Below are positions 1 to 7,430 of a stretch of DNA of 27,259 nucleotides, in pieces. The stretch covers positions 5,894-33,152 of the forward strand of contig DDWA01000049.1 of the NCBI GenBank assembly GCA_002345425.1. Reading direction: 5' to 3'. Origin of the DNA: Caryophanales bacterium UBA2298. GTDB taxonomy: Bacteria > Bacillota_I > Bacilli_A > Izemoplasmatales > Hujiaoplasmataceae. The position numbers were made by a program, and so were the translations under genes. The notes beneath the pieces were generated by a model. That model made no database searches. It was given only the letters and a program-made list of their open reading frames with translations, and had not been told where the DNA came from. Numbering within the stretch: the stretch's first letter is position 1; the number at the start of each line of letters is the position of its first letter.

Positions 1-726
1 GCAGTCCTTAACTAAATTAACAGTAATCGCGAGGAATATCAATGTTATTATTATGCAAATATATTTAATAGGTGTTTGATAAATGGACAATATATTGTTT
101 TCAATAATAAACGTTGGAATTATTTTTAAGATTATTTCTTGTAAAGTATTTTCAACTTCAATAAATCCAACAATAGTCTGTTGAAACCAAAATAAGACGA
201 TTGGTAACAGTACTACTAACAATGAATTTAGCAAAGACATTAATATGGTTACAGTAGCTTGATAAAAGAGTGTTTGTAAAAAAATCATCCCTAAACAATT
301 CAAGATTACTACAATATCGATATTAAAAGGTGTATAAAACATTCCGATAATCAGGATACTTAAGCCTCCAATGACAACCATTAAACCTGCCATTAAAATA
401 CCCAAACCTACTCTAGCAAGTAAAAACATTAAACGTTCTTGATAATCTGAAGCAGTAAAACATATTAAAAATTCATTAGCTTTACCAGCCAATATTGCCG
501 CAACGAACATCGAAAAAATCACTTCAACTACTTGTATTATTAATAAGCTCTGTTCTAAATATTCGAAGTAGTAATCATTTCTAAAACCATCTAGATATCC
601 AAACCCCAAATCTAAATTAGCACTGAAATAAATACCCAAGATTACCAAAAATAACGTAAAAGAAAATAAAATACTAAAAACTTGTGAGAAAAGATAATTA
701 AATTGTAACTTAAAGTAGTTTGTCAT
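1..726 (-). CDS. Multi-pass membrane protein, probable ABC transporter permease (partial, C-terminus outside window)
   Basis: Open from an ATG at 726 to the left edge without a stop, giving 242 residues of an unfinished protein. It is very hydrophobic, with about six predicted membrane spans (roughly residues 15-35, 60-82, 105-133, 135-160, 165-188 and 218-238) and no large soluble domain in the visible part. Its start overlaps the stop of the ABC ATPase gene by four bases (ATGA), so the two are translationally coupled. With an ATPase that has no membrane part of its own, it is most simply the membrane subunit of that transporter, probably of the ABC-2 kind. That role rests on context and hydrophobicity; I recognise no family-specific motif. 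More membrane spans may lie outside the window. Confidence 0.8.
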   Translation of the reverse strand, partial: MTNYFKLQFNYLFSQVFSILFSFTLFLVILGIYFSANLDLGFGYLDGFRNDYYFEYLEQSLLIIQVVEVIFSMFVAAILAGKANEFLICFTASDYQERLMFLLARVGLGILMAGLMVVIGGLSILIIGMFYTPFNIDIVVILNCLGMIFLQTLFYQATVTILMSLLNSLLVVLLPIVLFWFQQTIVGFIEVENTLQEIILKIIPTFIIENNILSIYQTPIKYICIIITLIFLAITVNLVKDC

Positions 727-1343
727 TTAACTCGTCCATTCTCTATTTCATAAATCCTTTTTAAACTACTACGAAATTTTTCTGGATTATGAGTCGAGAT
801 AATTACCAATCTTTCTTTAGCTAACCTCGTTAAATACTTCAACAATCTTTTCTGACTTTCAAAATCAAGCGATACTAATGGTTCATCCAAAATTACTATC
901 TTCGGTTCATGAATCAAAGCTTGAATTAGATTAACCTTTTGTTTAGTTCCGTTGCTTAAAGTCCTAATCATTTTGTTCCGATATTTCTCGATATTAAAGA
1001 ATTCAAAAAAATCAACTGAGTTTTCCATTAACGCTTTTTTCCCCAAACCTTTAATTCTACCGATATTTACTAAAAACTCTTCAACAGTTTGAAAATCAGG
1101 CATAATAAAGATTTCTGGAGCGTACCCTATCCTTAACTTCCTTTTTTCAATCTCGCCGGAATACTTGACTAACTTCATAATGCATTTTAACAATGTCGAT
1201 TTACCAGAACCATTCTTGCCAATAACCAAATTTAACCCGCCGCTGCAAAACTCTAAATTCAAGTTGAAGATCCCCTTATCTTCACTATAACTTTTAGTTA
1301 GATTCCGGGTAAAAATACTGATATTCTCTGATTTCATCAACAT
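723..1343 (-). CDS. ABC transporter ATP-binding protein
   Basis: A 206-residue stand-alone nucleotide-binding subunit. It has a Walker A GKNGSGKST at residues 42-50, a signature LSNGTKQ at 129-135, a Walker B with catalytic Glu (ILDEP, about 151-155) and the switch His at 185 (STHN). The usual Q-loop glutamine appears as Glu (YAPE, residue 77), as is common in ATPases paired with ABC-2 permeases. It should energise the membrane protein encoded immediately downstream. It is short for the family, ending soon after the H-loop with no regulatory extension. The start overlaps the upstream 311-residue gene by 50 bases; Met1 and Met3 are both possible starts (overlap 44 with the latter), and a weak AAGG lies upstream. 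Substrate is unknown; the neighbours suggest export or envelope work. Confidence 0.9.
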   Translation of the reverse strand: MLMKSENISIFTRNLTKSYSEDKGIFNLNLEFCSGGLNLVIGKNGSGKSTLLKCIMKLVKYSGEIEKRKLRIGYAPEIFIMPDFQTVEEFLVNIGRIKGLGKKALMENSVDFFEFFNIEKYRNKMIRTLSNGTKQKVNLIQALIHEPKIVILDEPLVSLDFESQKRLLKYLTRLAKERLVIISTHNPEKFRSSLKRIYEIENGRVK

Positions 1344-2229
1344 AATCGTCCAACCTTATAAATTCATCAAAAAACAAATAATCATCAATTTCTAATTTAT
1401 AATCTTGATTATATAAACGATATTCAATCGTCAAGGGGAAACGGTAAATCTTTTGATACATCTCCTGGTAAACTACAGGTATTACATAATAGTAACTATC
1501 ATCGAAATATATCACACCTTCTTCTTTATCACCTAAATGATTATATTCGCCAAATAAATCTGTTGAAGCAGGATTATCAACAATCGCTTCATTTGAGATA
1601 AAACTATTATTTAAATCAAATTTTAACAAATCACTGTTAGTGTAGATATCATTAATAGTAATTGTTTGCAATGTCAAGTTATCCAACTTCAAACAAATCC
1701 CTACTAAATATTTCTTCCCATCAATAACATTTACTATCCCCGTCATATGAACAAAATCAAGATTGTCACTGTTTATTTCATCTCTAAAACTTAAAGCAAC
1801 ATCCCCGATATATAAAGATATTAATTCTTCATTATTGTATAAAATATCTAAATAACATTCCTCTATAACTAAATCCATATTAGTAACATATACTTCAGTG
1901 AAATCAATATTTAAAGTATATAAATAATATGATTTATCTTTATATTGAATATCTTCATCACTCAATTTCACACTTGTAATAGCGACAGCTATCTCAGATT
2001 CATCATTTCTTAACAGCGCACTATCTATCATGCTTTTCTCAGTGATAAAGCTATCATCTCTATCGATAAAAAGACTGACCACCAATAACTCTTCTTCTAA
2101 CATTAAACGCGAATAATTTTGTTTTAAAGTGAAATAGTTAATCTTTTTAGAATTTTCCTTATAAGTACTAACTAATATTGTCCCTATAACCAAATAGAGG
2201 CCAATAATAATTAAAATCACTCGTTTCAT
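1294..2229 (-). CDS. Membrane-anchored extracytoplasmic protein of unknown function
   Basis: A 311-residue protein I do not recognise. It has one N-terminal membrane helix (about residues 3-21, after MKR) and no lipobox cysteine. The rest is soluble, acidic, rich in Asp, Tyr, Asn and Ile, and full of short alternating strands, so a beta-rich domain outside the membrane is likely. Its ATG overlaps the stop of the secreted-protein gene upstream (ATGA), with AAGGA about nine bases before it. Its own 3' end overlaps the ABC ATPase start by about 50 bases. Such packing suggests the four proteins are made together; a partner or accessory part of the ABC transporter is the simplest guess. No catalytic motif is visible. 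Confidence 0.8.
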   Translation of the reverse strand: MKRVILIIIGLYLVIGTILVSTYKENSKKINYFTLKQNYSRLMLEEELLVVSLFIDRDDSFITEKSMIDSALLRNDESEIAVAITSVKLSDEDIQYKDKSYYLYTLNIDFTEVYVTNMDLVIEECYLDILYNNEELISLYIGDVALSFRDEINSDNLDFVHMTGIVNVIDGKKYLVGICLKLDNLTLQTITINDIYTNSDLLKFDLNNSFISNEAIVDNPASTDLFGEYNHLGDKEEGVIYFDDSYYYVIPVVYQEMYQKIYRFPLTIEYRLYNQDYKLEIDDYLFFDEFIRLDDYVDEIREYQYFYPESN

Positions 2230-2858
2230 CTAATTCTTTCCTTAATGATTTCATAATATTCTGTCTGTACTGTAAATGTTTCCCAGCCACCCTCTTTGGT
2301 ATTGATCCAAAAGAAATAATACTTTCCAACACCATTATTAACTTCACCTGTCCCTCTCGTGATGATCTTAACATAAGTTTTAGGATCAACTATAATCTGA
2401 AACTCGTAACTCTCTTTACTGGTGGTAAGCTTTGAATAAGAAATAGATGCTTTGATATCTGCATCAACCGCACCCTTAAACTTCTTGACATCTCCCTTGA
2501 CATTAAGCTTAATTCCTCCAGTTGCGGATATTTGATATGAAGTTTCTTCTTTTGTTTCTAAATTTATATTATGCTTAATCGTTGAAAAACCGTTATTATA
2601 AATCTTAAGTTTAGTTTCAGAAACAAACTCTACTGGTTCATTACCGTTAACGACATTTATCCGCCAACCCATAAACTTCTTTTTCTTGATTTCCTTATAA
2701 TTGTCCGAATAATCGTCATCAGAGTAATTCTTCAATAGAAAGGCTTCATCATTATCAAAGATAATTTCTTGATAATTAATATAACTCTCTGCCTTAACCA
2801 TAAAAATACTCACTGACAACAACCCACACAAAAGTAAAATAATTCCTAATTTTTTCAC
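2226..2858 (-). CDS. Secreted beta-rich protein of unknown function
   Basis: A 210-residue protein with a clear signal peptide: MKK, then a hydrophobic run to about residue 21 and a likely cut near VKAES (22-25). The mature part is a run of alternating polar and hydrophobic residues. Residues about 105-160 are rich in Ser, Thr, Lys and Ala (the ISATGG, DADIKASISYS and TTSKESYEF segments), followed by an IIVDPKTYVKI strand. This layout resembles the strand pattern of aerolysin/ETX-MTX2-type beta-pore proteins, but that is only a visual likeness. The start is a GTG at 2858 with a very strong GAGGAGG site seven bases upstream; that site lies in the 3' arm of a hairpin. First gene of a four-gene overlapping set with an anchored protein and an ABC transporter. 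Confidence 0.8.
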   Translation of the reverse strand: MKKLGIILLLCGLLSVSIFMVKAESYINYQEIIFDNDEAFLLKNYSDDDYSDNYKEIKKKKFMGWRINVVNGNEPVEFVSETKLKIYNNGFSTIKHNINLETKEETSYQISATGGIKLNVKGDVKKFKGAVDADIKASISYSKLTTSKESYEFQIIVDPKTYVKIITRGTGEVNNGVGKYYFFWINTKEGGWETFTVQTEYYEIIKERIR

Positions 2859-2899
2859 AAAAAAACCTCCTCTTTGTTTAAATACTACTCAAGAGGAGG
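2859..2899 (-). terminator. Terminator-like hairpin whose 3' arm is the next gene's SD
   Basis: On the minus strand a perfect 9-bp stem is formed by CCTCCTCTT (2899-2891) and AAGAGGAGG (2874-2866) around a 16-base loop, followed at once by seven T (2865-2859) and then the GTG start at 2858. It has the form of an intrinsic terminator for the patatin-gene transcript. The 3' arm also contains the GAGGAGG ribosome binding site of the secreted-protein gene, and the T run is the spacer to its start codon. Folding would both end transcription and hide the SD. Confidence 0.75.
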
Positions 2900-2910
2900 A
2901 TAATTTCTTT

Positions 2911-3720
2911 TTAAATTATTGGATTTTCTTTAAATACTTTCATCGCGTCTTCATAACCGAGATCAAAACGCTTTTGTGCTTGTTGCTGATCGAAGTTTAA
3001 AACGCCACCTAAAGAACGCCAATGTCTGATTTCAATAAATTTGGTATTTGGATAATTATTTTTATTGATAAAGAATATTCGATGTAAATGTATGACAACA
3101 ATCACATCACAACCTAAATCAACCAAAGGCTTTACCGGAACATTATCATATAAACCCCCATCAAAGACTTGCTTACCTTCAAGTCTAACAGAAGGAAAGA
3201 CAAAAGGAATCGAACTTGAAGCCAAGATTTGTTTATATATCAAATCTTCTTTTTGCTCATGCAAAGGCGAATAAATCACCTGTGACTCATTTTTAATATA
3301 ATGCTTGAAAGAAGCCTTCAATAAACCTAAAACACCTTCATCTGCCATCCCTGCAGGTGACAGGGTAATATATACCTTCTTTTCCTTTAACTTACTTATG
3401 TCTAAGTTATCTTGCAAAAGTTTTTCCAAAGCGCTTATTTCATAAATTCCACTATTGACAACATCCATTTTCTTTTCTCTAAGAGTTTTAAATACACTGG
3501 TTGTTCCCGCAAGATCAGCTGCAGGATAATCAAGCCATAAGCTTTTAATTTCATCAACGCTTTTACAAGCCAAAAAAGCGGCATTAACCGAGCCAATACT
3601 GGTTCCGGAAATTGCGTAAACTTGATCTAAATAACCTAATTCTTCCATCGCTTTTACTGCACCGATTTGATAGGCGCCTCTAGCACCACCACCGGTTAAG
3701 CATAAACCTAATCTCTTCAC
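2911..3720 (-). CDS. Patatin-like phospholipase
   Basis: A 269-residue lipid acyl hydrolase of the bacterial patatin family (YlbK/RssA-like size). It has the oxyanion loop GGGARG at residues 10-15, the nucleophile elbow GTSIG at 39-43 with Ser41, and the catalytic Asp187 in VFDGGL, so the Ser-Asp dyad is intact. No signal peptide or membrane span is seen, so it is probably cytoplasmic or at the inner membrane face. I start it at the GTG at 3720, which has GAGGG five to six bases upstream; an in-frame TTG at 3735 would add five residues but has no site. The SD lies just after the mnmA stop, so it is last in the nadD-nadE-mnmA transcript. Substrate cannot be told from sequence. Confidence 0.93.
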   Translation of the reverse strand: MKRLGLCLTGGGARGAYQIGAVKAMEELGYLDQVYAISGTSIGSVNAAFLACKSVDEIKSLWLDYPAADLAGTTSVFKTLREKKMDVVNSGIYEISALEKLLQDNLDISKLKEKKVYITLSPAGMADEGVLGLLKASFKHYIKNESQVIYSPLHEQKEDLIYKQILASSSIPFVFPSVRLEGKQVFDGGLYDNVPVKPLVDLGCDVIVVIHLHRIFFINKNNYPNTKFIEIRHWRSLGGVLNFDQQQAQKRFDLGYEDAMKVFKENPII

Positions 3721-3731
3721 ATAAACCCTCG

Positions 3732-4865
3732 TCAATACATTAATTTCTCTTGATTTTGATATACTTCATTAATAGTTCCACCGCCAAGACAAACTTCATC
3801 TTGATAGAAAACCGCTGCTTGTCCAGGAGTAATAGCCCTAATCGGTTTATTAGCTATCACTTCTAGAGTAGTATCATTAAGCCATTTAATTAATACCGTA
3901 TTATCTTCTTGCCGGTATCTAAACTTAGCACTACATTCTAACATACCACTAAACTTCTCTTTAGCAATCCAATTCACACCTTCAACAATCACTCTATTAG
4001 AAAACAATCTTGGATGATTAATTCCTTGTCCTGCTAAAAGGACGTTTTTTTCAATATCTTTACCCACTACAAACCAAGGTTGATTGCTGAATCTACTATC
4101 GCCCCCGATATTCAACCCTTTTCTTTGGCCAATCGTATAATACATCAAACCGTCATGATGTCCGATAACAGTGCCATCAAGCGTTTGAATCTCACCTGGA
4201 GTCGCATAGATATAATTCTTCAAAAAATTCTTAAAATCTCTTTCACCAATAAAACAGATTCCCGTGGAATCTTTTTTAGTGGCTGTTGGAATATTGTTAT
4301 CAATCGCAATTTGTCTAACTTCTTTTTTATTTAATTCACCGACAGGAAAAAGACTCTTAGACAATTGTTCTTGATTTAATTGTGATAAAAAATAACTTTG
4401 ATCTTTATTATTATCTTTACCTCTCAGTAAGAAGTATTCACCATTTTTCTCTACTTTTCTTGCATAATGTCCATAAGCAAAATAATCAGCGCCTAACTTA
4501 GTCGCAACATCTTGGAAACCGGCAAATTTAACATATTTATTACATAAGATATCAGGATTTGGTGTTCTATTCTTTTTATGTTCTTCAATAAAATATTCAA
4601 AAACATAATCCCAATACTCTTTAATAAAATCATGACGATAGAGTTCAATCCCTAAATGATTGGCCACAGCCAAAGCATCTAAGTAATCTTGTTCTTGAGG
4701 GCAGATTTCCTCGGTTAAACTGGGATTGCCTAAAATATCATTATTAGCGGCACTATCCCAATTCCGCATAAATAACCCGATAACTTCATAACCTTGTTTC
4801 TTTAACAAATATGCACTGACAGCTGAATCGACACCACCACTTAAACCAACTACTACTTTTTTCAT
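3732..4865 (-). CDS. mnmA: tRNA-specific 2-thiouridylase MnmA
   Basis: Makes 2-thiouridine at the wobble position of Lys, Glu and Gln tRNAs, by adenylating U34 and then transferring sulfur. The 377 residues match the family's usual length. The PP-loop SGGVDS is at 9-14. The two catalytic cysteines are Cys108 in PNPDILCNKY and Cys204 in STGICFIGER; the TIGQRKGLNIGG stretch and a C-terminal beta-barrel follow. Its ATG overlaps the nadE stop (ATGA, four bases). The sulfur donor (cysteine desulfurase) is not in the window. The stop is TGA, which supports the standard genetic code. Confidence 0.98.
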   Translation of the reverse strand: MKKVVVGLSGGVDSAVSAYLLKKQGYEVIGLFMRNWDSAANNDILGNPSLTEEICPQEQDYLDALAVANHLGIELYRHDFIKEYWDYVFEYFIEEHKKNRTPNPDILCNKYVKFAGFQDVATKLGADYFAYGHYARKVEKNGEYFLLRGKDNNKDQSYFLSQLNQEQLSKSLFPVGELNKKEVRQIAIDNNIPTATKKDSTGICFIGERDFKNFLKNYIYATPGEIQTLDGTVIGHHDGLMYYTIGQRKGLNIGGDSRFSNQPWFVVGKDIEKNVLLAGQGINHPRLFSNRVIVEGVNWIAKEKFSGMLECSAKFRYRQEDNTVLIKWLNDTTLEVIANKPIRAITPGQAAVFYQDEVCLGGGTINEVYQNQEKLMY

Positions 4866-6721
4866 GACGACCTCTTGATATCAGAAACAATCTTGAAATC
4901 ACTGCGTGGTGAAAGCGCAAAATCAAAAACCTTAGGTGAATCCGGACTAGCTGCTCTTTTAAATTGTTGCGAGAAGAAACGACTAAAGAAATTATCAACA
5001 TAAGCATTACTTAAGTCTTTATCAAGCGCAAATATTCTTTCCAACAAATATTTGATTCTTTCTGCAGTATCCCCTGCTATCATATAACGATAAAGGATAA
5101 AATCATTGATTTCATATTTACCGATTATGTCTTCAGTTGCTTGACCAGCTTTTAATTCTGGGGTAATTGGAGTAGCGATAATATCATATAATACTTCTTT
5201 AAAACCATCTTGATATAAATAATCAGCATAAGCTTTTATCATGAACCTAACGACAGTCTTTGGTACGCCGCCATTAACATTGTACATTGACATTTGATCG
5301 CCGTTATAAGTTGACCAACCTAAAGCAATCTCCGATAAATCACCAGTTCCTAAAACCAAAGCATCAAGTTTATTCGCAAGATTCATTAAAACCATAGTTC
5401 TTGCTCTAGCCTGTGTATTTTCATAAGTAGTGTCCTGAACGTTAATATCATGTTTAATCAAAGCTAAATGATCCTTGATATGTTCGCTTAAATCAATCTC
5501 TTCAGCTGTAACTCCCAATAACTTCATCAATTTCTTCGCATTTTCATTAGTTCTTGAAGATGTATGTAAAGCCGGAAGCGTATAAGCATGAATGTTTTTT
5601 ACATCTAAACCTAAATGTTTAAAAGCATTAACTGCCACTAAAAGCGCTAAAGATGAATCCAAGCCGCCGCTAATGCCAATAACTAAATTCTTAATACCCG
5701 TATGCTTAAGTCGTTTTGCTAAACCATATTCTTGAATTGAAGCAATTCTTTCATAAGTTTTTTTAATATCTTCTTTTGGCACAAACGGTAGTTTATCCCA
5801 ACTTTCAGAAAAGGTAAAATTTTTAATTTCTGGTAAATCAAATTTTACCGTCTGATATTTCAAACGATATTTTAAAACTGAATCTCGATAAGACGAATTG
5901 ATTCTTCTTTCATATTTTAATCTATTGATATCGATATCTGTTTCTAAGATTTCTGTTTCCAAAGAGAAAACATTAGTTTCTCTGATAAGTCTAGCATTAT
6001 TTGCGACGATATTATGCCCGGAAAAAACCGTATCTGAGCTTGATTCGCTTGCTCCTGCCGATACATAGATATAAGCGCCACTATTTTTCCTTGAATGTTC
6101 TAATACTGCATTTCTTCTAACATGTTCTTTACCGACAACTTCATTTGAAGCCGAAATATTGATAATTAGATTAGCACCATTAACGCTTAATAGATTGCCC
6201 GGTGAAATAGTTGCCCACATGTCTTCACAAATTTCAATACCAAAACTTACTTCATTATCATCAAAAATAAGATTACCAAATGGTACAGTTTGTTCCAAAA
6301 GACAAATTTCTTGATAATTATCAATACAGTCAAATCCAGAATTAAACCAGCGTTTTTCATAATACTCTTTAGTATTAGGTAGATAGAACTTTGGAACAAC
6401 TCCTAATATTTTATCTTTTTGCACTACTATAGCACAGTTTAAAACTAATTGATCAAGGATAATCGGCATACCTAAAATACACAATCCTTCATAAGAATTG
6501 TGTTTCAAAAAGTAGTCTAGTCCTTGGTAACTATCATCCAGTAAATTCTTATGGAAAAATAAATCCCCGCAAGAATAGGAACTGATTGATAATTCCGGAA
6601 AAACTGCAATATGTGAATTTAGTTTTTCCAAAGACTTAAGCATCTCCTTAACATTAAAGTCAGGATTAGCTACCTCCATCTTTGGTGATATTAAAGTTAC
6701 TTTTAAAAATCCGTTATCCAT
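4862..6721 (-). CDS. nadE: Glutamine-dependent NAD+ synthetase
   Basis: Last step of NAD synthesis: amidation of nicotinate adenine dinucleotide, with ammonia released from glutamine and passed internally. The 619 residues form the long two-domain type. The N-terminal nitrilase-fold glutaminase has Glu43 (FPELS), Lys111 (VVPKF) and Cys165 (IEICEDMW). The C-terminal synthetase has the PP-loop SGGLDSS at 351-357 and the LGTGDLSEIALGW region. I start it at the ATG at 6721, with GAGGT seven bases upstream, one base after the nadD stop; an upstream in-frame start at 6781 would lie inside nadD and is unlikely. It uses the product of its neighbour nadD. Confidence 0.97.
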   Translation of the reverse strand: MDNGFLKVTLISPKMEVANPDFNVKEMLKSLEKLNSHIAVFPELSISSYSCGDLFFHKNLLDDSYQGLDYFLKHNSYEGLCILGMPIILDQLVLNCAIVVQKDKILGVVPKFYLPNTKEYYEKRWFNSGFDCIDNYQEICLLEQTVPFGNLIFDDNEVSFGIEICEDMWATISPGNLLSVNGANLIINISASNEVVGKEHVRRNAVLEHSRKNSGAYIYVSAGASESSSDTVFSGHNIVANNARLIRETNVFSLETEILETDIDINRLKYERRINSSYRDSVLKYRLKYQTVKFDLPEIKNFTFSESWDKLPFVPKEDIKKTYERIASIQEYGLAKRLKHTGIKNLVIGISGGLDSSLALLVAVNAFKHLGLDVKNIHAYTLPALHTSSRTNENAKKLMKLLGVTAEEIDLSEHIKDHLALIKHDINVQDTTYENTQARARTMVLMNLANKLDALVLGTGDLSEIALGWSTYNGDQMSMYNVNGGVPKTVVRFMIKAYADYLYQDGFKEVLYDIIATPITPELKAGQATEDIIGKYEINDFILYRYMIAGDTAERIKYLLERIFALDKDLSNAYVDNFFSRFFSQQFKRAASPDSPKVFDFALSPRSDFKIVSDIKRSS

Positions 6722-6722
6722 C

Positions 6723-7301
6723 TTAATTACCTCGATATAAATCTTTTTCCATGATGTATTGATAGATTTCATCAGGAACATAACTTGGGTCTAAACTATC
6801 TCTAAATGCCGTTGATGAAATATATTGATTAAAACCAGGAATTACCTGGAAGTTTTCTTTACAAGCTGAAAGGTCTGGATCTTTTTCAATGATCTTATTA
6901 GCATCTTGTTTATTTCGATTAATCACAATAAATTTAAACTCTTTAATTAAAGCATCGGCGTTAATCCATCTTTTAATCTTGACAAGATTATCCGAACCGA
7001 TGATAAAAGCTACTTCTTGGTCAGAATATTCTGCTTGCAACCTTTTCAAGCTTTCATAAGTGCCTAAATAATTTCGATCATCAATTTCCAGCAATGAAAG
7101 TGAAGCCTTAGGTAATTCATTGATGAGAAGACTAAGCATGTCAATCCGGTAATTATCCGGTATTAAAGTACTCTTATTATACTTATTGGAAACCGGTAAA
7201 AAGATAAAATGATCAAACCCAACCTTCTTTTCGATAAGGTAGTAAATTTCTTTATGTGCCAGTGTCGGTGGATTGAAAGCGCCCCCAAAAACTACGACCA
7301 T
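6723..7301 (-). CDS. nadD: Nicotinate-nucleotide adenylyltransferase
   Basis: Joins nicotinate mononucleotide and ATP to form nicotinate adenine dinucleotide, the substrate of the next gene, nadE. 192 residues, normal length. The nucleotidyltransferase motif GGAFNPPTLAH is at 6-16, and the second motif ISSTAFRDSL is near residue 161. ATG at 7301 with an AAAGGAT site about ten bases upstream. First gene of the nadD-nadE-mnmA-patatin set; a promoter can be seen just upstream. In Bacillus nadD often sits next to other genes (yqeK, rsfS), which are absent here. Confidence 0.97.
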   Translation of the reverse strand: MVVVFGGAFNPPTLAHKEIYYLIEKKVGFDHFIFLPVSNKYNKSTLIPDNYRIDMLSLLINELPKASLSLLEIDDRNYLGTYESLKRLQAEYSDQEVAFIIGSDNLVKIKRWINADALIKEFKFIVINRNKQDANKIIEKDPDLSACKENFQVIPGFNQYISSTAFRDSLDPSYVPDEIYQYIMEKDLYRGN

Positions 7302-7325
7302 AGAACCACATCCTTTAGTAACACT

Positions 7326-7354
7326 ATTTTATCATATTAAAATTATAAATTAAA
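7326..7354 (-). promoter_or_regulatory. Probable promoter of nadD operon
   Basis: Minus strand: an extended -10 TGATAAAAT (hexamer 7331-7326) with a weak -35 TTTAAT (7354-7349), 17 bases apart, ending about 25 bases before the nadD ATG. The nusB promoter candidate has the same TGATAAAAT box. Confidence 0.5.
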
Positions 7355-7366
7355 GCGATATTAGGC

Positions 7367-7395
7367 TTAAAAATTAACTATTCATGTGTTATACT
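7367..7395 (+). promoter_or_regulatory. Probable promoter of M42 peptidase gene
   Basis: Extended -10 TGTTATACT (hexamer 7390-7395) with a poor -35 TTAAAA at 7367-7372, spacing 17. It lies 35 bases before the ATG at 7431, which has AGAAAGGA about ten bases upstream. Confidence 0.55.
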
Positions 7396-7430
7396 AAAAA
7401 AGAAAATGTTTTAGAAAGGATTAACCCATA

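Noticed and set aside
3721..3735. TTG start for the patatin gene, five residues upstream
   Set aside because: It overlaps the mnmA stop and has no ribosome site, while the GTG at 3720 has GAGGG at good spacing and begins right before the conserved N-terminus.
4080..4334. Plus-strand reading frame opposite mnmA (and similar ones opposite patatin, dxs, recN, the glucosidase and rdgB)
   Set aside because: Antisense to well-supported enzymes, with no promoter, ribosome site or recognisable product.
4786..5007. Basic 73-residue reading frame across the nadE-mnmA junction
   Set aside because: It lies in another frame of two certain genes, has no ribosome site and low-complexity arginine-rich content typical of a shadow.
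6722..6781. 20-residue N-terminal extension of nadE
   Set aside because: It lies wholly inside nadD, and the ATG at 6721 has a good GAGGT site and matches the normal family start.
7302..7430. Riboswitch between nadD and the M42 peptidase gene
   Set aside because: The 129-base gap is A/T-rich and filled by two divergent promoters; no conserved aptamer-like pairing was found.
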